Positions 35,985 through 44,300 are shown, numbered from the stretch's first letter. The stretch: 64,000 bases of DNA from JAMXLO01 sp963726125 (GCA_963726125.1 CAVSBG010000001.1:186001-250000); one strand, 5' to 3'. The notes: generated by a model not told the origin, from the letters alone. Made by a program: numbers and translations.

Positions 35985-36054
35985 ATCCAGCTAACCCGTT
36001 GATCAGCAACGGGCGTGGCATCAAAAACTGCCCCAATCCGCGAAGACGGGTTAG

Positions 36055-36458
36055 ACGCGCGCTAATGTGATGCTAATCAAGGTAGCTGTCGCCCTGAATA
36101 TTGCGGTATGCTAAGCACCGTTACCGATTGCATAGTCACCCTTGGGCGCGTTTGGGGCAACCTACGCGCCCTTCCTTTGTTTTTTAGCCGAGCCGGATTC
36201 CGCCTCACGCTCGCCCGCCGCAGCCAAAGGACGAGCCGAAGGCGCCCAAGAAGTCTGGCTAGGTCGAGGGGGCTGGCGGCTTGACCTCCACCACCTCAAG
36301 CGCATCCGCGCGGGCTTCCGGGTCGTGTTCCGCATCCCGCCCCCACCAAGCGTGATGAGGGGGATGGGCTGGCCGGGTTACTAGGCGGCTTTCTACCCAC
36401 CATACTACCCACGACCCGAATGTTGACCGAGTCATTTAAGCTAAGTGTTTGATTTTAT
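36055..36458. other. Spacer between the IS and tRNA-Glu
   Basis: 404 bases with no convincing gene. It contains a good terminator on the plus strand (36144-36185) with no intact gene ahead of it. An 80-residue frame at 36142-36384 starts inside that hairpin and is not credible. Just before the tRNA 3' end the DNA turns AT-rich (TTTAAGCTAAGTGTTTGATT), where transcription of the minus-strand tRNA should end. Confidence 0.5.
36144..36185 (+). terminator. Rho-independent terminator
   Basis: Perfect 8-base stem GGGCGCGT (36144-36151) / ACGCGCCC (36164-36171), 12-base loop, followed by TTCCTTTGTTTTTT. No intact plus-strand gene precedes it within the last 160 bases; the IS may have displaced the gene it served. 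Confidence 0.75.
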
Positions 36459-36534
36459 TGGCGTCCCCTGCGGGATTCGAACCCGCGTTGCCGCCGTGAG
36501 AGGGCGGTGTCCTGGGCCTCTAGACGAAGGGGAC
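36459..36534 (-). tRNA. tRNA-Glu (CTC)
   Basis: 76 bases including an encoded CCA (TGG on the plus strand at 36459-36461). Acceptor stem GTCCCCT / AGGGGAC, anticodon stem CCGCC / GGCGG with loop CTCTCAC, so anticodon CTC (Glu). T arm GCGGGTTCGAATCCCGC. Its 3' end faces the accessory section at lower coordinates, which is the usual orientation when an island is inserted at a tRNA. Confidence 0.95.
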
Positions 36535-36575
36535 CGCGATCAGGCCGCGCGTTCTAGGGCAGACCGCCGCAGACT

Positions 36576-36866
36576 TCAAGGCTGCCCCCGCAGCCCGACC
36601 CTTCCAACCACCACCCCGGTGCGCGGATCCAGCAGCAAAATCCGGTCCGCCCCGCCCCCCTGCAACTGCACCGCGAGCCGATCGCCCACCGCCGCGATCG
36701 CCGCGATCCGGGTCCCCGCCGGCTCCTCCAGCAGCACCGACGTCGCGACTGCGGGCCCGGCGCCGGCCCCTCCCCCGATCCGGCGCGCGATCAGCACGAT
36801 CAGCACCGTCGTCGCCACCACGATCACCACGCCCATGACGATGACGAGCACCTTCAGGAACCGCAT
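36576..36866 (-). CDS. DUF6476-like membrane-anchored protein
   Basis: 96 residues starting at ATG 36866, with GGAGGGGA just upstream. One N-terminal helix (LKVLVIVMGVVIVVATTVLI) then a short periplasmic or cytoplasmic beta-rich domain ending LLLDPRTGVVVGRVGLRG. The layout matches small DUF6476-type proteins of alphaproteobacteria, which are found beside RluA-type genes. The function is unknown. It is divergent from the pseudouridine synthase, with only 10 bases between the two start codons, so their promoters must overlap the other gene. It is followed by tRNA-Glu in the same direction. Confidence 0.65.
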   Translation of the reverse strand: MRFLKVLVIVMGVVIVVATTVLIVLIARRIGGGAGAGPAVATSVLLEEPAGTRIAAIAAVGDRLAVQLQGGGADRILLLDPRTGVVVGRVGLRGQP

Positions 36867-36876
36867 ACTCCCCTCC

Positions 36877-37869
36877 ATGCCAGACCGCTTCACCACCGTG
36901 GCAGCGCCGGAAGCGCGCGGGCAGCGGCTCGATCGTTTCCTGGCCGACGCCATCGGCACGCTGTCGCGCTCGCGCGTCAAGACGCTGATCGAGCAAGGCC
37001 AGGCACGGCGCGACGGCCAGGTGCTCAACCAGCCGTCCGACCCGGTCCGGCCTGGCGCCACCTATCAGCTCGACCTGCCACCCCCGGCCCCCGCAACACC
37101 GCTGCCGCAGGCAATTCCCTTCCCGATCCTCTACGAGGACGCCGACGTGATCGTGCTCGACAAACCCGCGGGGCTCGTCGTCCACCCGGCGCCAGGCAAC
37201 CAAGACGGCACCCTGGTCAACGCCCTGCTGGCGCATTGCGGCGACCAGCTCACCGGCATTGGCTCAGAGCGTCGTCCGGGCATCGTCCATCGGCTCGACA
37301 AGGACACCTCGGGCATCATGGTGGTCGCCAAGACCCAGCTCGCCAACGACGCACTGACCGCGGCGTTTGCCGCGCGCGACCTGGACCGCGCCTATCTGGC
37401 TCTGGTGTGGGGACTGCCCAATCCGGTCGCCGGCGACATCCAGGGCGACATTGGCCGCGACCAGCGCGACCGCAAGCGCATGGCGGTGGTGACCCGCAAC
37501 GGCAAGCCGGCCCTCACCCACTACCGCACACTGCGCGCCTGGCGGACCGCTGTCGCGCTGCTGGAGTGCCGCCTCGCCACCGGACGCACGCACCAGATCC
37601 GCGTTCATCTTGCCAGCCGCGGCCATCCCGTGGTGGGCGATCCGCTCTACCTGCGCCGCATCCCTGCGGCCGCACGCACGCTGCCGGACCCGATCCGTCA
37701 TCCTCTGCTGGATTTTCCGCGCCAGGCGCTGCATGCGGCGCGACTCGGCTTCGCACATCCCCGCACCGGCCAACTCCTCAGCTTCGCCAGCGAGCCGCCA
37801 CCTGACATGGCCGAGCTTATCGACACGCTGGATTGTGACCTTCGCTCGGCGCAGCCGCGACAGCAGTGA
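36877..37869 (+). CDS. rluD: RluA/RluD-type pseudouridine synthase
   Basis: 330 residues. Converts specific uridines in 23S rRNA to pseudouridine. An S4 RNA-binding domain occupies residues about 15-75 (QRLDRFLADAIGTLSRSRVK), followed by the catalytic domain with ILYEDADVIVLDKPAGLVVH and HRLDKDTSGIMVVAK, where Asp141 is the catalytic residue; RTHQIRVHLASRGHPVVGDP is the second conserved block. The S4 domain and overall length point to RluD rather than RluA or RluC, but exact specificity is inferred. The open frame extends far upstream through the tRNA and is ignored; ATG 36877 is chosen. It precedes rpoH on the same strand, as in many relatives. Confidence 0.88.
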   Translation: MPDRFTTVAAPEARGQRLDRFLADAIGTLSRSRVKTLIEQGQARRDGQVLNQPSDPVRPGATYQLDLPPPAPATPLPQAIPFPILYEDADVIVLDKPAGLVVHPAPGNQDGTLVNALLAHCGDQLTGIGSERRPGIVHRLDKDTSGIMVVAKTQLANDALTAAFAARDLDRAYLALVWGLPNPVAGDIQGDIGRDQRDRKRMAVVTRNGKPALTHYRTLRAWRTAVALLECRLATGRTHQIRVHLASRGHPVVGDPLYLRRIPAAARTLPDPIRHPLLDFPRQALHAARLGFAHPRTGQLLSFASEPPPDMAELIDTLDCDLRSAQPRQQ

Positions 37870-38023
37870 CCAGCAGGCACGGCTGTGGGGCTGGGCGGTC
37901 ATCGCGCGCGACGGCCGGTCGTCCGAACGTGGCCATGCTGCAATGGCTGGCGCCTGTGCCCATCTGCAGTGGTTTGCAGAACGTGACATGCAAGGTGCGC
38001 AGGGCTGACATAGGTCAGATTTC

Positions 38024-38052
38024 TTGACAGTACCAATCTGGTCCGGTATATC
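38024..38052 (+). promoter_or_regulatory. Sigma-70-type promoter of rpoH
   Basis: Consensus -35 TTGACA at 38024-38029 and -10 TATATC at 38047-38052, separated by 17 bases. Transcription would begin near 38058-38060, giving a leader of about 180 bases before rpoH. Confidence 0.75.
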
Positions 38053-38055
38053 ACG

Positions 38056-38090
38056 CCCACCGATACGAAAGGGTGTTTTGTATCGGTGGG
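38056..38090 (+). promoter_or_regulatory. Hairpin at the 5' end of the rpoH leader
   Basis: Perfect 11-base stem CCCACCGATAC (38056-38066) / GTATCGGTGGG (38080-38090) with a 13-base loop. It sits at the predicted transcription start. No T-run follows, so it is not a terminator. It may stabilise or regulate the rpoH mRNA. The role is inferred. Confidence 0.5.
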
Positions 38091-38237
38091 GACGTCCGGA
38101 CACTTCGCCGCCAGAAAGGGGTGGGTCTCCGGGACGTGATAGTCCCTCCCGCACCCGATGATTGGTTCAGTCAATCTTTGGCCGCACTTCCGCGCCATAT
38201 GGGGCGGGACTGCAGCCACGACGAAAGGAGTCCTCCG

Positions 38238-39167
38238 TTGGCCTCTGCCGTCATTAACGTTGCCCCCGAGGGCAACCTCTCGCGGTATCTCCAGGAGATC
38301 CGCAAGTTTCCTATGCTTTCCCCCGAGGAAGAGCTGTCGCTCTCCAAGCGCTGGCGCGACCATGAGGATATGGAAGCGGCCCACAAGCTTGTCACTTCAC
38401 ATTTGCGGCTCGTGGCGAAGATCGCCATGGGCTACCGTGGCTACGGCCTGCCGGTCGGAGAGCTGATCTCCGAGGGCAATGTCGGCATGATGCAGGCGGT
38501 GAAGCGCTTCGACCCGGACCGCGGATTCCGCCTCGCCACCTACGCCATGTGGTGGATCCGCGCCGCAATCCAGGAATACATCCTGCACAGCTGGTCGCTG
38601 GTGAAGATGGGCACCACCGCCGCCCAGAAGAAGCTGTTCTTCAACCTGCGCCGGCTGAAGGGTCAGATGCAGGCGATCGACGACGGTGACCTGCAGCCCG
38701 AGCAGGTGGCCAAGATCGCGCGGATGCTGGACGTCCCCGAACAGGACGTGGTCAGCATGAACCGCAGGCTGGCGGCCCCGGATCACAGCCTGAACGCCAC
38801 AATTCGCCAGGACAGCGAAGGCGAGTGGCAGGATTGGCTGGTCGATGAGGCCGATAGCCAGGAGGTCACCTACGCAGACCGCGAAGAGCTCACCGGTCGG
38901 AAGGCCCTGTTGTCGAGCGCGCTGAAGACGCTGAACGAACGCGAACGGCACATCCTGATCGAGCGGCGCCTGAAGGATAACCCCACCACGCTTGAGGAAC
39001 TGTCGCAGCAATACGGCATTTCCCGCGAGCGGGTGCGGCAGATCGAGGTCCGCGCGTTCGAGAAGCTGCAGAAGGCAATGAAGCAGCAGATCGCCGAACG
39101 CCGGCAGCAGTCGCAGGCGGCGATCGCCGCGCGCCAGTCGTCCGGCCGGGCGCTCGCCGACCACTAA
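38238..39167 (+). CDS. rpoH: RNA polymerase sigma-32 factor (heat shock)
   Basis: 309 residues. Directs RNA polymerase to heat-shock promoters. Region 2 shows as RLVAKIAMGYRGYGLPVGEL and FDPDRGFRLATYAMWWIRAA (2.3-2.4); the QKKLFFNLRR segment is the RpoH box that distinguishes this sigma from others; region 4 ends with LEELSQQYGISRERVRQIEV, the helix-turn-helix for the -35. A TTG at 38238 is chosen as start because AAAGGAG lies seven bases upstream and the protein then begins ASAVINVAPEGNLSRYLQEI as in other alphaproteobacterial RpoH. Its own leader has a strong promoter and hairpin. It converges on the pseudokinase operon. Confidence 0.95.
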   Translation: MASAVINVAPEGNLSRYLQEIRKFPMLSPEEELSLSKRWRDHEDMEAAHKLVTSHLRLVAKIAMGYRGYGLPVGELISEGNVGMMQAVKRFDPDRGFRLATYAMWWIRAAIQEYILHSWSLVKMGTTAAQKKLFFNLRRLKGQMQAIDDGDLQPEQVAKIARMLDVPEQDVVSMNRRLAAPDHSLNATIRQDSEGEWQDWLVDEADSQEVTYADREELTGRKALLSSALKTLNERERHILIERRLKDNPTTLEELSQQYGISRERVRQIEVRAFEKLQKAMKQQIAERRQQSQAAIAARQSSGRALADH

Positions 39168-39184
39168 CCGCCCATAAGAGTTTT

Positions 39185-39222
39185 CCCTCTCCCGCGCAGC
39201 GGGGGAGGGTTAGGGAGGGGGT
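39185..39222. repeat. GC-rich palindromic repeat (family A)
   Basis: CCCTCTCCCGC ... GCGGGGGAGGG followed by TTAGGGAGGGGGT. Nearly the same 38 bases occur at 48819-48856, with an inverted copy at 48769-48805. It lies between the convergent ends of rpoH and the pseudokinase operon and may act as a bidirectional terminator. Confidence 0.7.
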
Positions 39223-39243
39223 CTACCCTACGTCGCCGTTCCA

Positions 39244-39729
39244 CTACTCGCCGCGACGCTCGTCGAAGCCCCATGCCTCCATCAGCCTCGATCGCTCCCC
39301 TCGCAGCCGAACCGCGCGTGCGAGGCTCAGCGCCTCCAGGACCGTCCGCACAGCGATTGGCGTGAGCTGCGCCAGCAGCCAGCCAGCAGCGGCGGCACTC
39401 CAGGCCGTGGCGACGATCTGCATATCGCCCAACAACGCGGTCGCCTCGGTCATCGTATGGCCGGCCACCCATAGCGCTTTCAGCGGAGCCACCGAGGCCG
39501 CCATGGCGAACAATGCTACGCTGCGGCCGGTCGGCCGTCCCGGTTCGCGATCCAGCAGCATTGCCAGCAGTGCCGGGCCCAGCAGCACGCCCAGCAGCAC
39601 CGCTGTTGGTGTGGCAACCGTCGCCAAGGCCCCGCACAGCAACCCTTGCAGCCACACCAGCGAGTGTTGCCGCGGTTGTGCAGCTCCACCCGGTTTGGCG
39701 ACTGTCTTGCCTGACTTGCCCTTGGCCAC
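39244..39729 (-). CDS. Small membrane protein following the pseudokinase
   Basis: 161 residues from a GTG at 39729; an upstream TTG at 39759 would overlap the preceding gene. After a basic start (AKGKSGKTVAKPGG) there are hydrophobic segments (WLQGLLCGALATVATPTAVL and LGVLLGPALLAML) and a second cluster near ALFAMAASVAPLKALWVAG. The C-terminus is charged. The gene follows the pseudokinase stop by 7 bases, so the two are co-translated. No family is recognised. It may form a membrane partner of the pseudokinase. Confidence 0.6.
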   Translation of the reverse strand: MAKGKSGKTVAKPGGAAQPRQHSLVWLQGLLCGALATVATPTAVLLGVLLGPALLAMLLDREPGRPTGRSVALFAMAASVAPLKALWVAGHTMTEATALLGDMQIVATAWSAAAAGWLLAQLTPIAVRTVLEALSLARAVRLRGERSRLMEAWGFDERRGE

Positions 39730-39736
39730 TGCACCG

Positions 39737-41704
39737 TCACCCAAGCGCCGCCACCGCAAGCACGGTGGCTAACGCGACGAGACCGAACCCTGCAGCAATT
39801 TCTTGGCCCAGGCGGTAAGCGGACAGCGATCTCTGCGACGAACCGCCCGCGATCAATCGCAGCTCCGCGTCGATGCGGCTCAATTGATCCGCCGCCTCCA
39901 CCGCCTCACGTGCGTCAGCAGCGCGCGCCGCCGGATCCTCCAGCACCGCCAGCATCGGTGCCAATTGCCCTGCACTGACCAGCGCACCCAGCCGCTCCGC
40001 CACCACGGCACGGCGCGCTCGGTTCCGCCATGTGGCAAGCACCGGCTCGGACCGATCAGCCAGCCACCCCGCCAATGCCGGCAGCGCCTGGGCGTGAGAT
40101 CGCCCTTGCAGATGCGCGAGGACTCGAAGCTGTCCGAGGCAGCTGGCTTCCTCAGACAACCTGCCGTCGGGCGTCAGATCATTGTCCACGCGCCGCTCCA
40201 GCCGGGCAGAGATGAACGCGGCGACATGGGGATCGACTGGGGCGGACTGCTTGTGGTCAACCCGGCCCGCCACCTCCTGCAGCGCCGGCAGCAGGTCGGC
40301 CAGGCGCGCAATCCACTGGCCCGCCAGAAGCGGACTTGCACACGGCATCAGCGGGTTCAGCAGATAGGTGAGCCGCACCATGCCGCCGGCCGGTCCGCGT
40401 TGCTGCAGCCAGGCACGATGCTGTCGCGCCTCGACCCGCAGCACCGCGAAGTCGCTGCGATCGGCCCGCAGCGCGGACCAGCCAACCATCTCCTCGTGCA
40501 GGAGAACTTCTTCGACTCGCATCATGACGTCCGGATTGATGCCCAGCGCTGACGCCAGCATTGCACCGAGACCATCGGGCCAGAACGCAATCCCCCGCCA
40601 GCACATGGGCGCCAGCGGATCCAGCAGGGTGATCGCCCGCATCACGAGAGCCGCCTCGGAACTGGGATTCTCCGGCATCCCATCCAGATTTCGGTGCCGC
40701 ACCAGCTCTTCCACACGTGTGGCAAGCGCGCCATCGCCCAACCCACGCCGCAGCCAATGCTCGACCGTTCCGCTCCGCAAGGCATGCAGCCCCTGCTCGG
40801 GCTCGATCGCCATCGCCTGCGCCAGCGAGCGGGCGTCCCAGATCTCTCCGCCTGCAAGCGCGATCGCGTGCTGGGCCCGCCGCGGCGGGCGCGCAGCAAC
40901 CCGGCGACCGCGCGCGCTCGCAGGATCCAGCAGCAGCGTCGGTGTCGGCCGATGCTCCGGATCCTCCGCCAGCATGCCACGCACCAGATCGCCGATGATG
41001 GGCGGCAAACGTTCCTCGCCAGCCAGCGCCGCGTAGGTGCCCATCACCAGCTTGCGGCGAATGATCGCGCCTTCGTCGAGCGATGCCAGTGGCGCGCGGC
41101 CAAGTACCAGGCACAGCAGCAGCACCCCGAGTGCGTAGACATCGTCCGCGATGCTACCCTCGCCGCGCCCGGCCGGCAGGCACATCGCCGAGTATGGCGG
41201 CTCGAACAATGCAGGCTGGGCCATCGCCGGCGGCGCGAACCAGGCGGCGCCCAACACCACCGGCTGGCCCGGAGCAGTCTGATAGACGTTGTCGAGACGA
41301 ATACCGCGATGTGTGATGCCGCGGTCGCTCAGTGCTTCCAGCATGTGTGCCACCGGTCGCAGCACGCACTCCATCACCTCTGCCTCAGACCATGGGCGCA
41401 GCCGGGCCAGCAGGTTGGGCGCAGGCGGTGCCAGGCAGATCGCGTAGCAACTGTCACCGGCTTCACCGTAGGCCACTGGCGTCAACAGGCCCTCGATCGG
41501 CGTTGTCAGCACCTGGAACGCCCGCGCGCGCGCTGGGAACTGCCGCTGGATCTGCACTGCCATGAGGTCGGTGCGGCCGGTCGACTGGTCCGCGGCGCCG
41601 AACGTCTGCAAGCCGCCCACGGACGGCAACACTCGATGCCGCTCGACCAGGTACTGGTCGGCGATCACGAGCCCATCGGATCGGGATGCGAGGGGACTGG
41701 CCAT
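39737..41704 (-). CDS. Membrane-anchored Ser/Thr pseudokinase
   Basis: 655 residues from ATG 41704. The first 270 residues have a eukaryotic-type kinase fold: GDSCYAICLAPPAP hinge, THRGIRLDNV in the catalytic loop (131-140), ADDVYALGVLLLCLVLGRAP (helix F region), and RGMLAEDPEHRPTPTLLLDP at the end. Key residues are missing: the HRD Asp is Gly134, the beta-3 Lys position reads MAVQIQR, and DFG is replaced by VLGAAWF, so phosphotransfer is unlikely. A 300-residue helical region of unknown type follows, then a C-terminal membrane helix (IAAGFGLVALATVLAVAALG). It lies between purA (55 bases upstream) and a small membrane protein gene. Function unknown. Confidence 0.8.
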   Translation of the reverse strand: MASPLASRSDGLVIADQYLVERHRVLPSVGGLQTFGAADQSTGRTDLMAVQIQRQFPARARAFQVLTTPIEGLLTPVAYGEAGDSCYAICLAPPAPNLLARLRPWSEAEVMECVLRPVAHMLEALSDRGITHRGIRLDNVYQTAPGQPVVLGAAWFAPPAMAQPALFEPPYSAMCLPAGRGEGSIADDVYALGVLLLCLVLGRAPLASLDEGAIIRRKLVMGTYAALAGEERLPPIIGDLVRGMLAEDPEHRPTPTLLLDPASARGRRVAARPPRRAQHAIALAGGEIWDARSLAQAMAIEPEQGLHALRSGTVEHWLRRGLGDGALATRVEELVRHRNLDGMPENPSSEAALVMRAITLLDPLAPMCWRGIAFWPDGLGAMLASALGINPDVMMRVEEVLLHEEMVGWSALRADRSDFAVLRVEARQHRAWLQQRGPAGGMVRLTYLLNPLMPCASPLLAGQWIARLADLLPALQEVAGRVDHKQSAPVDPHVAAFISARLERRVDNDLTPDGRLSEEASCLGQLRVLAHLQGRSHAQALPALAGWLADRSEPVLATWRNRARRAVVAERLGALVSAGQLAPMLAVLEDPAARAADAREAVEAADQLSRIDAELRLIAGGSSQRSLSAYRLGQEIAAGFGLVALATVLAVAALG

Positions 41705-41759
41705 CTCAGGGTCGATCCTCCACCACAAAGGTTGAGGATCAGTGACCCCGCCAGTCGGT

Positions 41760-43049
41760 CTATCCCTCGAACGGATCCTTCATGAGGATCGTGTCGTCTC
41801 GCTCCGGGCTGGTGGAAAGCAGCGTCACCGGCGCCTCCACCAGTTCCTCGATTCGACGCACGTACTTCACGGCCTGCGCCGGCAGATCGACCCAGGAGCG
41901 AGCGCCGCGGGTGGAGCCGCTCCAGCCCTCCATCGTCTCGTATTCCGGTTCGGCGGCTGCCTGGGCGCGAGGAGCCGCCGGCAAATGACGGAAGTGCTCG
42001 CCGTAAATGCGATAGCCGGTGCAGATGCGCAGCTCCGGCAGCCCGTCCAGCACATCCAGCTTGGTCAGCGCCAACCCATGGATGCCAGCGACCTTCACCG
42101 CCTGGCGCACCAACACAGCGTCGAACCAGCCGCAACGGCGGCGGCGGCCAGTATTGGTGCCGTACTCGTTACCGCGGTCACCCAGCAACTGCCCCGTGGC
42201 ATCGGCCAGTTCTGTCGGGAATGGGCCAGAGCCGACGCGTGTGCTGTAGGCCTTGGCGATCCCCAGCACGAACCCAACGGCCGATGGCCCAACACCCGCG
42301 CCGGACGCCGCGGTCGCCGCGACGGTATTGCTTGAGGTAACATAGGGGTAGGTGCCGTGGTCCACATCCAGCATCACCGCCTGCGCACCCTCGAACAGGA
42401 TACGCCGTCCCGCCCGGCGCGCCTCGTCCAAACGCTCCCACACGGGTTCCGCGAACGGCAACACCTTCGGCGCCAAGCTCAGCAGACGCGCCAGGACCTC
42501 ATCCTTCGAAAAAGTCTCTGCACCAAGACCTTGCAGCAAAGTGTTGTGATGCAACAGCAGCTCGTCGAGCTTGTCTGCCAGCGTCTCGGGTTCCGCCAGA
42601 TCTGCCACCCGGATCGCGCGGCGCGCGGCCTTATCCTCATAGGCCGGGCCGATCCCTCGGCCAGTGGTGCCGATCTTGTGGTCCCCGCGCGCGGCCTCGC
42701 GTGCCCGGTCGAGTGCCGGATGCATCGGCAGGATCAGCGTGGCGTTCTCGGCGATCCGCAGAGAATCAGGTGTAACGTCAAGGCCTTGCGCCCGTACCCT
42801 CTCGATCTCGGCGAGTAACGCCTCAGGATCGACCACCACGCCGTTACCGATGATCCCGATTTTCCCGCGAACCAGACCGGATGGCAGTAGCGACAGCTTG
42901 TAGGTCTCGTTGCCCACCACGAGCGTGTGGCCAGCGTTATGACCACCCTGGAAGCGCACGACGATGTCGGCACGGCTGGCCAGCCAATCGACCACCTTCC
43001 CCTTGCCCTCATCGCCCCATTGGGCGCCGATCACCGCGACATTGGGCAT
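41760..43049 (-). CDS. purA: Adenylosuccinate synthetase
   Basis: 429 residues, normal length. Converts IMP and aspartate to adenylosuccinate with GTP, the first step of AMP synthesis. Hallmarks: GAQWGDEGKGKVVDWLA at residues 8-24 (P-loop and catalytic Asp13), FQGGHNAGHTLVV with the catalytic His, TTGRGIGPAYEDKAAR, LFEGAQAVMLDVDHGTYPYV, and TKLDVLDGLPEL. It starts 3 bases after the hisZ stop, so hisZ and purA are one operon, linking histidine and purine synthesis. Confidence 0.97.
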   Translation of the reverse strand: MPNVAVIGAQWGDEGKGKVVDWLASRADIVVRFQGGHNAGHTLVVGNETYKLSLLPSGLVRGKIGIIGNGVVVDPEALLAEIERVRAQGLDVTPDSLRIAENATLILPMHPALDRAREAARGDHKIGTTGRGIGPAYEDKAARRAIRVADLAEPETLADKLDELLLHHNTLLQGLGAETFSKDEVLARLLSLAPKVLPFAEPVWERLDEARRAGRRILFEGAQAVMLDVDHGTYPYVTSSNTVAATAASGAGVGPSAVGFVLGIAKAYSTRVGSGPFPTELADATGQLLGDRGNEYGTNTGRRRRCGWFDAVLVRQAVKVAGIHGLALTKLDVLDGLPELRICTGYRIYGEHFRHLPAAPRAQAAAEPEYETMEGWSGSTRGARSWVDLPAQAVKYVRRIEELVEAPVTLLSTSPERDDTILMKDPFEG

Positions 43050-43052
43050 GGC

Positions 43053-44204
43053 TCAGCTTCCGGTCAGTGGCACCGCGGTGCCGTTGCGCAGGATATGGGA
43101 ACAGTCGAGGCGCCGGGCCTCCGCGGCGGCGTCACCCACGGGCTCCAACGCCGTGATCGTGGCATAGCCGAGGGCACGCAGCCTCGCGGCTTCGTCTTCG
43201 TCGACGCCGGGCGGCACATAGAGACGCTGGCGTGCATCGCGCGGCGGTGCGGCCCGCAGCACGGCGTCGGGGTACAGCGTCAGACCAGTGGCCGGCTCGC
43301 TCTCCCCACACACATAGCGGCCACCACGCCCGAGCTCTTCGTGTCGGCCGGGGGCATAGATGGTGACTGAAACGCCGGTCTCATAGCGGAAGCCACGGAA
43401 CTCGACCGGGTCGATTGTCAAACGCAGGTTCGGTGCGCGGGCGCGGATCGCAGCGACCACCTTGGCCAACCGCTGCGCGAGGGAGCGCGCGGAAGCCGGC
43501 AGCTGTGCTTCCTCCAGCGCCTGGAGTGCCCGGTCGGCCGGACCGGCAGCCAACAACAGCTCGGTGAGCGTCGGCGCAAGCCCACCACCGAGTCGCGCAA
43601 CGGACGCGGCATCCTTGCGATCCAGCGCGCGCGCCAATGAGGTGCGCGCGTGACCCTCAAGGCCCGCGCCATCCAGCAGGATCGGGACCAGCGCGGGCAG
43701 GGTCAGGTCGAAGCTGATGCGGGTAAGGCCGACCGAGGCCAGCGCCTCTGCCCCGACGAGCACAATCTCGGCATCGGCCGCCGGATTATCGCAGCCGATC
43801 AACTCGATACCCGCCTGGGCGATCTGCCGGTCGGGCGCGAGTTGCGTGCCACGCACCCGCAGGCATTGCCCCGCATAGGACAGCCGCAGCGGACGTGGCG
43901 CACGGGCCAGCCGCGTCGTTGCGATCCGCGCCACCTGGGGCGTGGTGTCGGCACGCAGCCCCATCATCCGCTGGCTGACCGGATCCATCAGCCGAAAGGT
44001 CTGCTCGGCCACCGCCGCGCCTGAACCGACCAGCAGGCTGTCCTCGAACTCCAGTAACGGTGGCTTGACCCGCTGGTAGCCGTGCCCGGCGAACACATCC
44101 ATGATCGCCTCCACAGCCGAGGCCTCGGTCTCGGCATCCGGCGGCAGCAGATCGCGCAGTCCGGCCGGCAGCAGGGCCCGGTTGCTGGTTTCGTCATCGC
44201 TCAT
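43053..44204 (-). CDS. hisZ: ATP phosphoribosyltransferase regulatory subunit
   Basis: 383 residues. HisZ is a HisRS-like protein without tRNA-charging activity that joins the short form of HisG to make the first enzyme of histidine synthesis and senses histidine. The class II synthetase-like fold is seen in LLPAGLRDLLPPDAE, FAGHGYQRVKPPLLEFEDSL, LRADTTPQVARIATTRLA, RQIAQAGIELIG, and GRGGRYVCGE. The C-terminal anticodon-binding domain of true HisRS is absent, which separates it from hisS. No hisG is in the window. First gene of the minus-strand operon with purA, divergent from the MBOAT gene with 96 bases between starts. Confidence 0.93.
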   Translation of the reverse strand: MSDDETSNRALLPAGLRDLLPPDAETEASAVEAIMDVFAGHGYQRVKPPLLEFEDSLLVGSGAAVAEQTFRLMDPVSQRMMGLRADTTPQVARIATTRLARAPRPLRLSYAGQCLRVRGTQLAPDRQIAQAGIELIGCDNPAADAEIVLVGAEALASVGLTRISFDLTLPALVPILLDGAGLEGHARTSLARALDRKDAASVARLGGGLAPTLTELLLAAGPADRALQALEEAQLPASARSLAQRLAKVVAAIRARAPNLRLTIDPVEFRGFRYETGVSVTIYAPGRHEELGRGGRYVCGESEPATGLTLYPDAVLRAAPPRDARQRLYVPPGVDEDEAARLRALGYATITALEPVGDAAAEARRLDCSHILRNGTAVPLTGS

Positions 44205-44300
44205 GGCGTTGTCCAGCTAACAGCAATCGCGGCCCAACGAAACAGGCCCGCGTTTACCGTTGATTATCGCGGCAGGCGGACACTTACGCTCCGGCGCGCC

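Larger units (their letters stand above)
34031..36054 (+). mobile_element. IS1634-type insertion sequence
   Basis: About 2.0 kb. The ends are imperfect 20-base inverted repeats, TTAGCCCGTCTTCGCGGATT at 34031-34050 and the complement of CTAACCCGTCTTCGCGGATT at 36035-36054 (18 of 20 match). Inside is one transposase gene of the IS1634 group (IS4 superfamily), broken by a frameshift. No flanking target duplication could be seen. The element also carries a 16-base direct repeat, GCTGTAGTGAAGACCT, at 34140-34155 and 35969-35984, on both sides of the coding region. Boundaries are inferred from the repeats. Confidence 0.75.

Noticed and set aside
36142..36384. 80-codon open frame before tRNA-Glu
   Set aside because: It starts inside a terminator hairpin, has no ribosome site and reads as low-complexity Arg/Ala/Pro.
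38073..38237. N-terminal extension of RpoH in the leader
   Set aside because: The extension would begin within the leader hairpin and has no counterpart in other RpoH proteins; the TTG at 38238 has the ribosome site.
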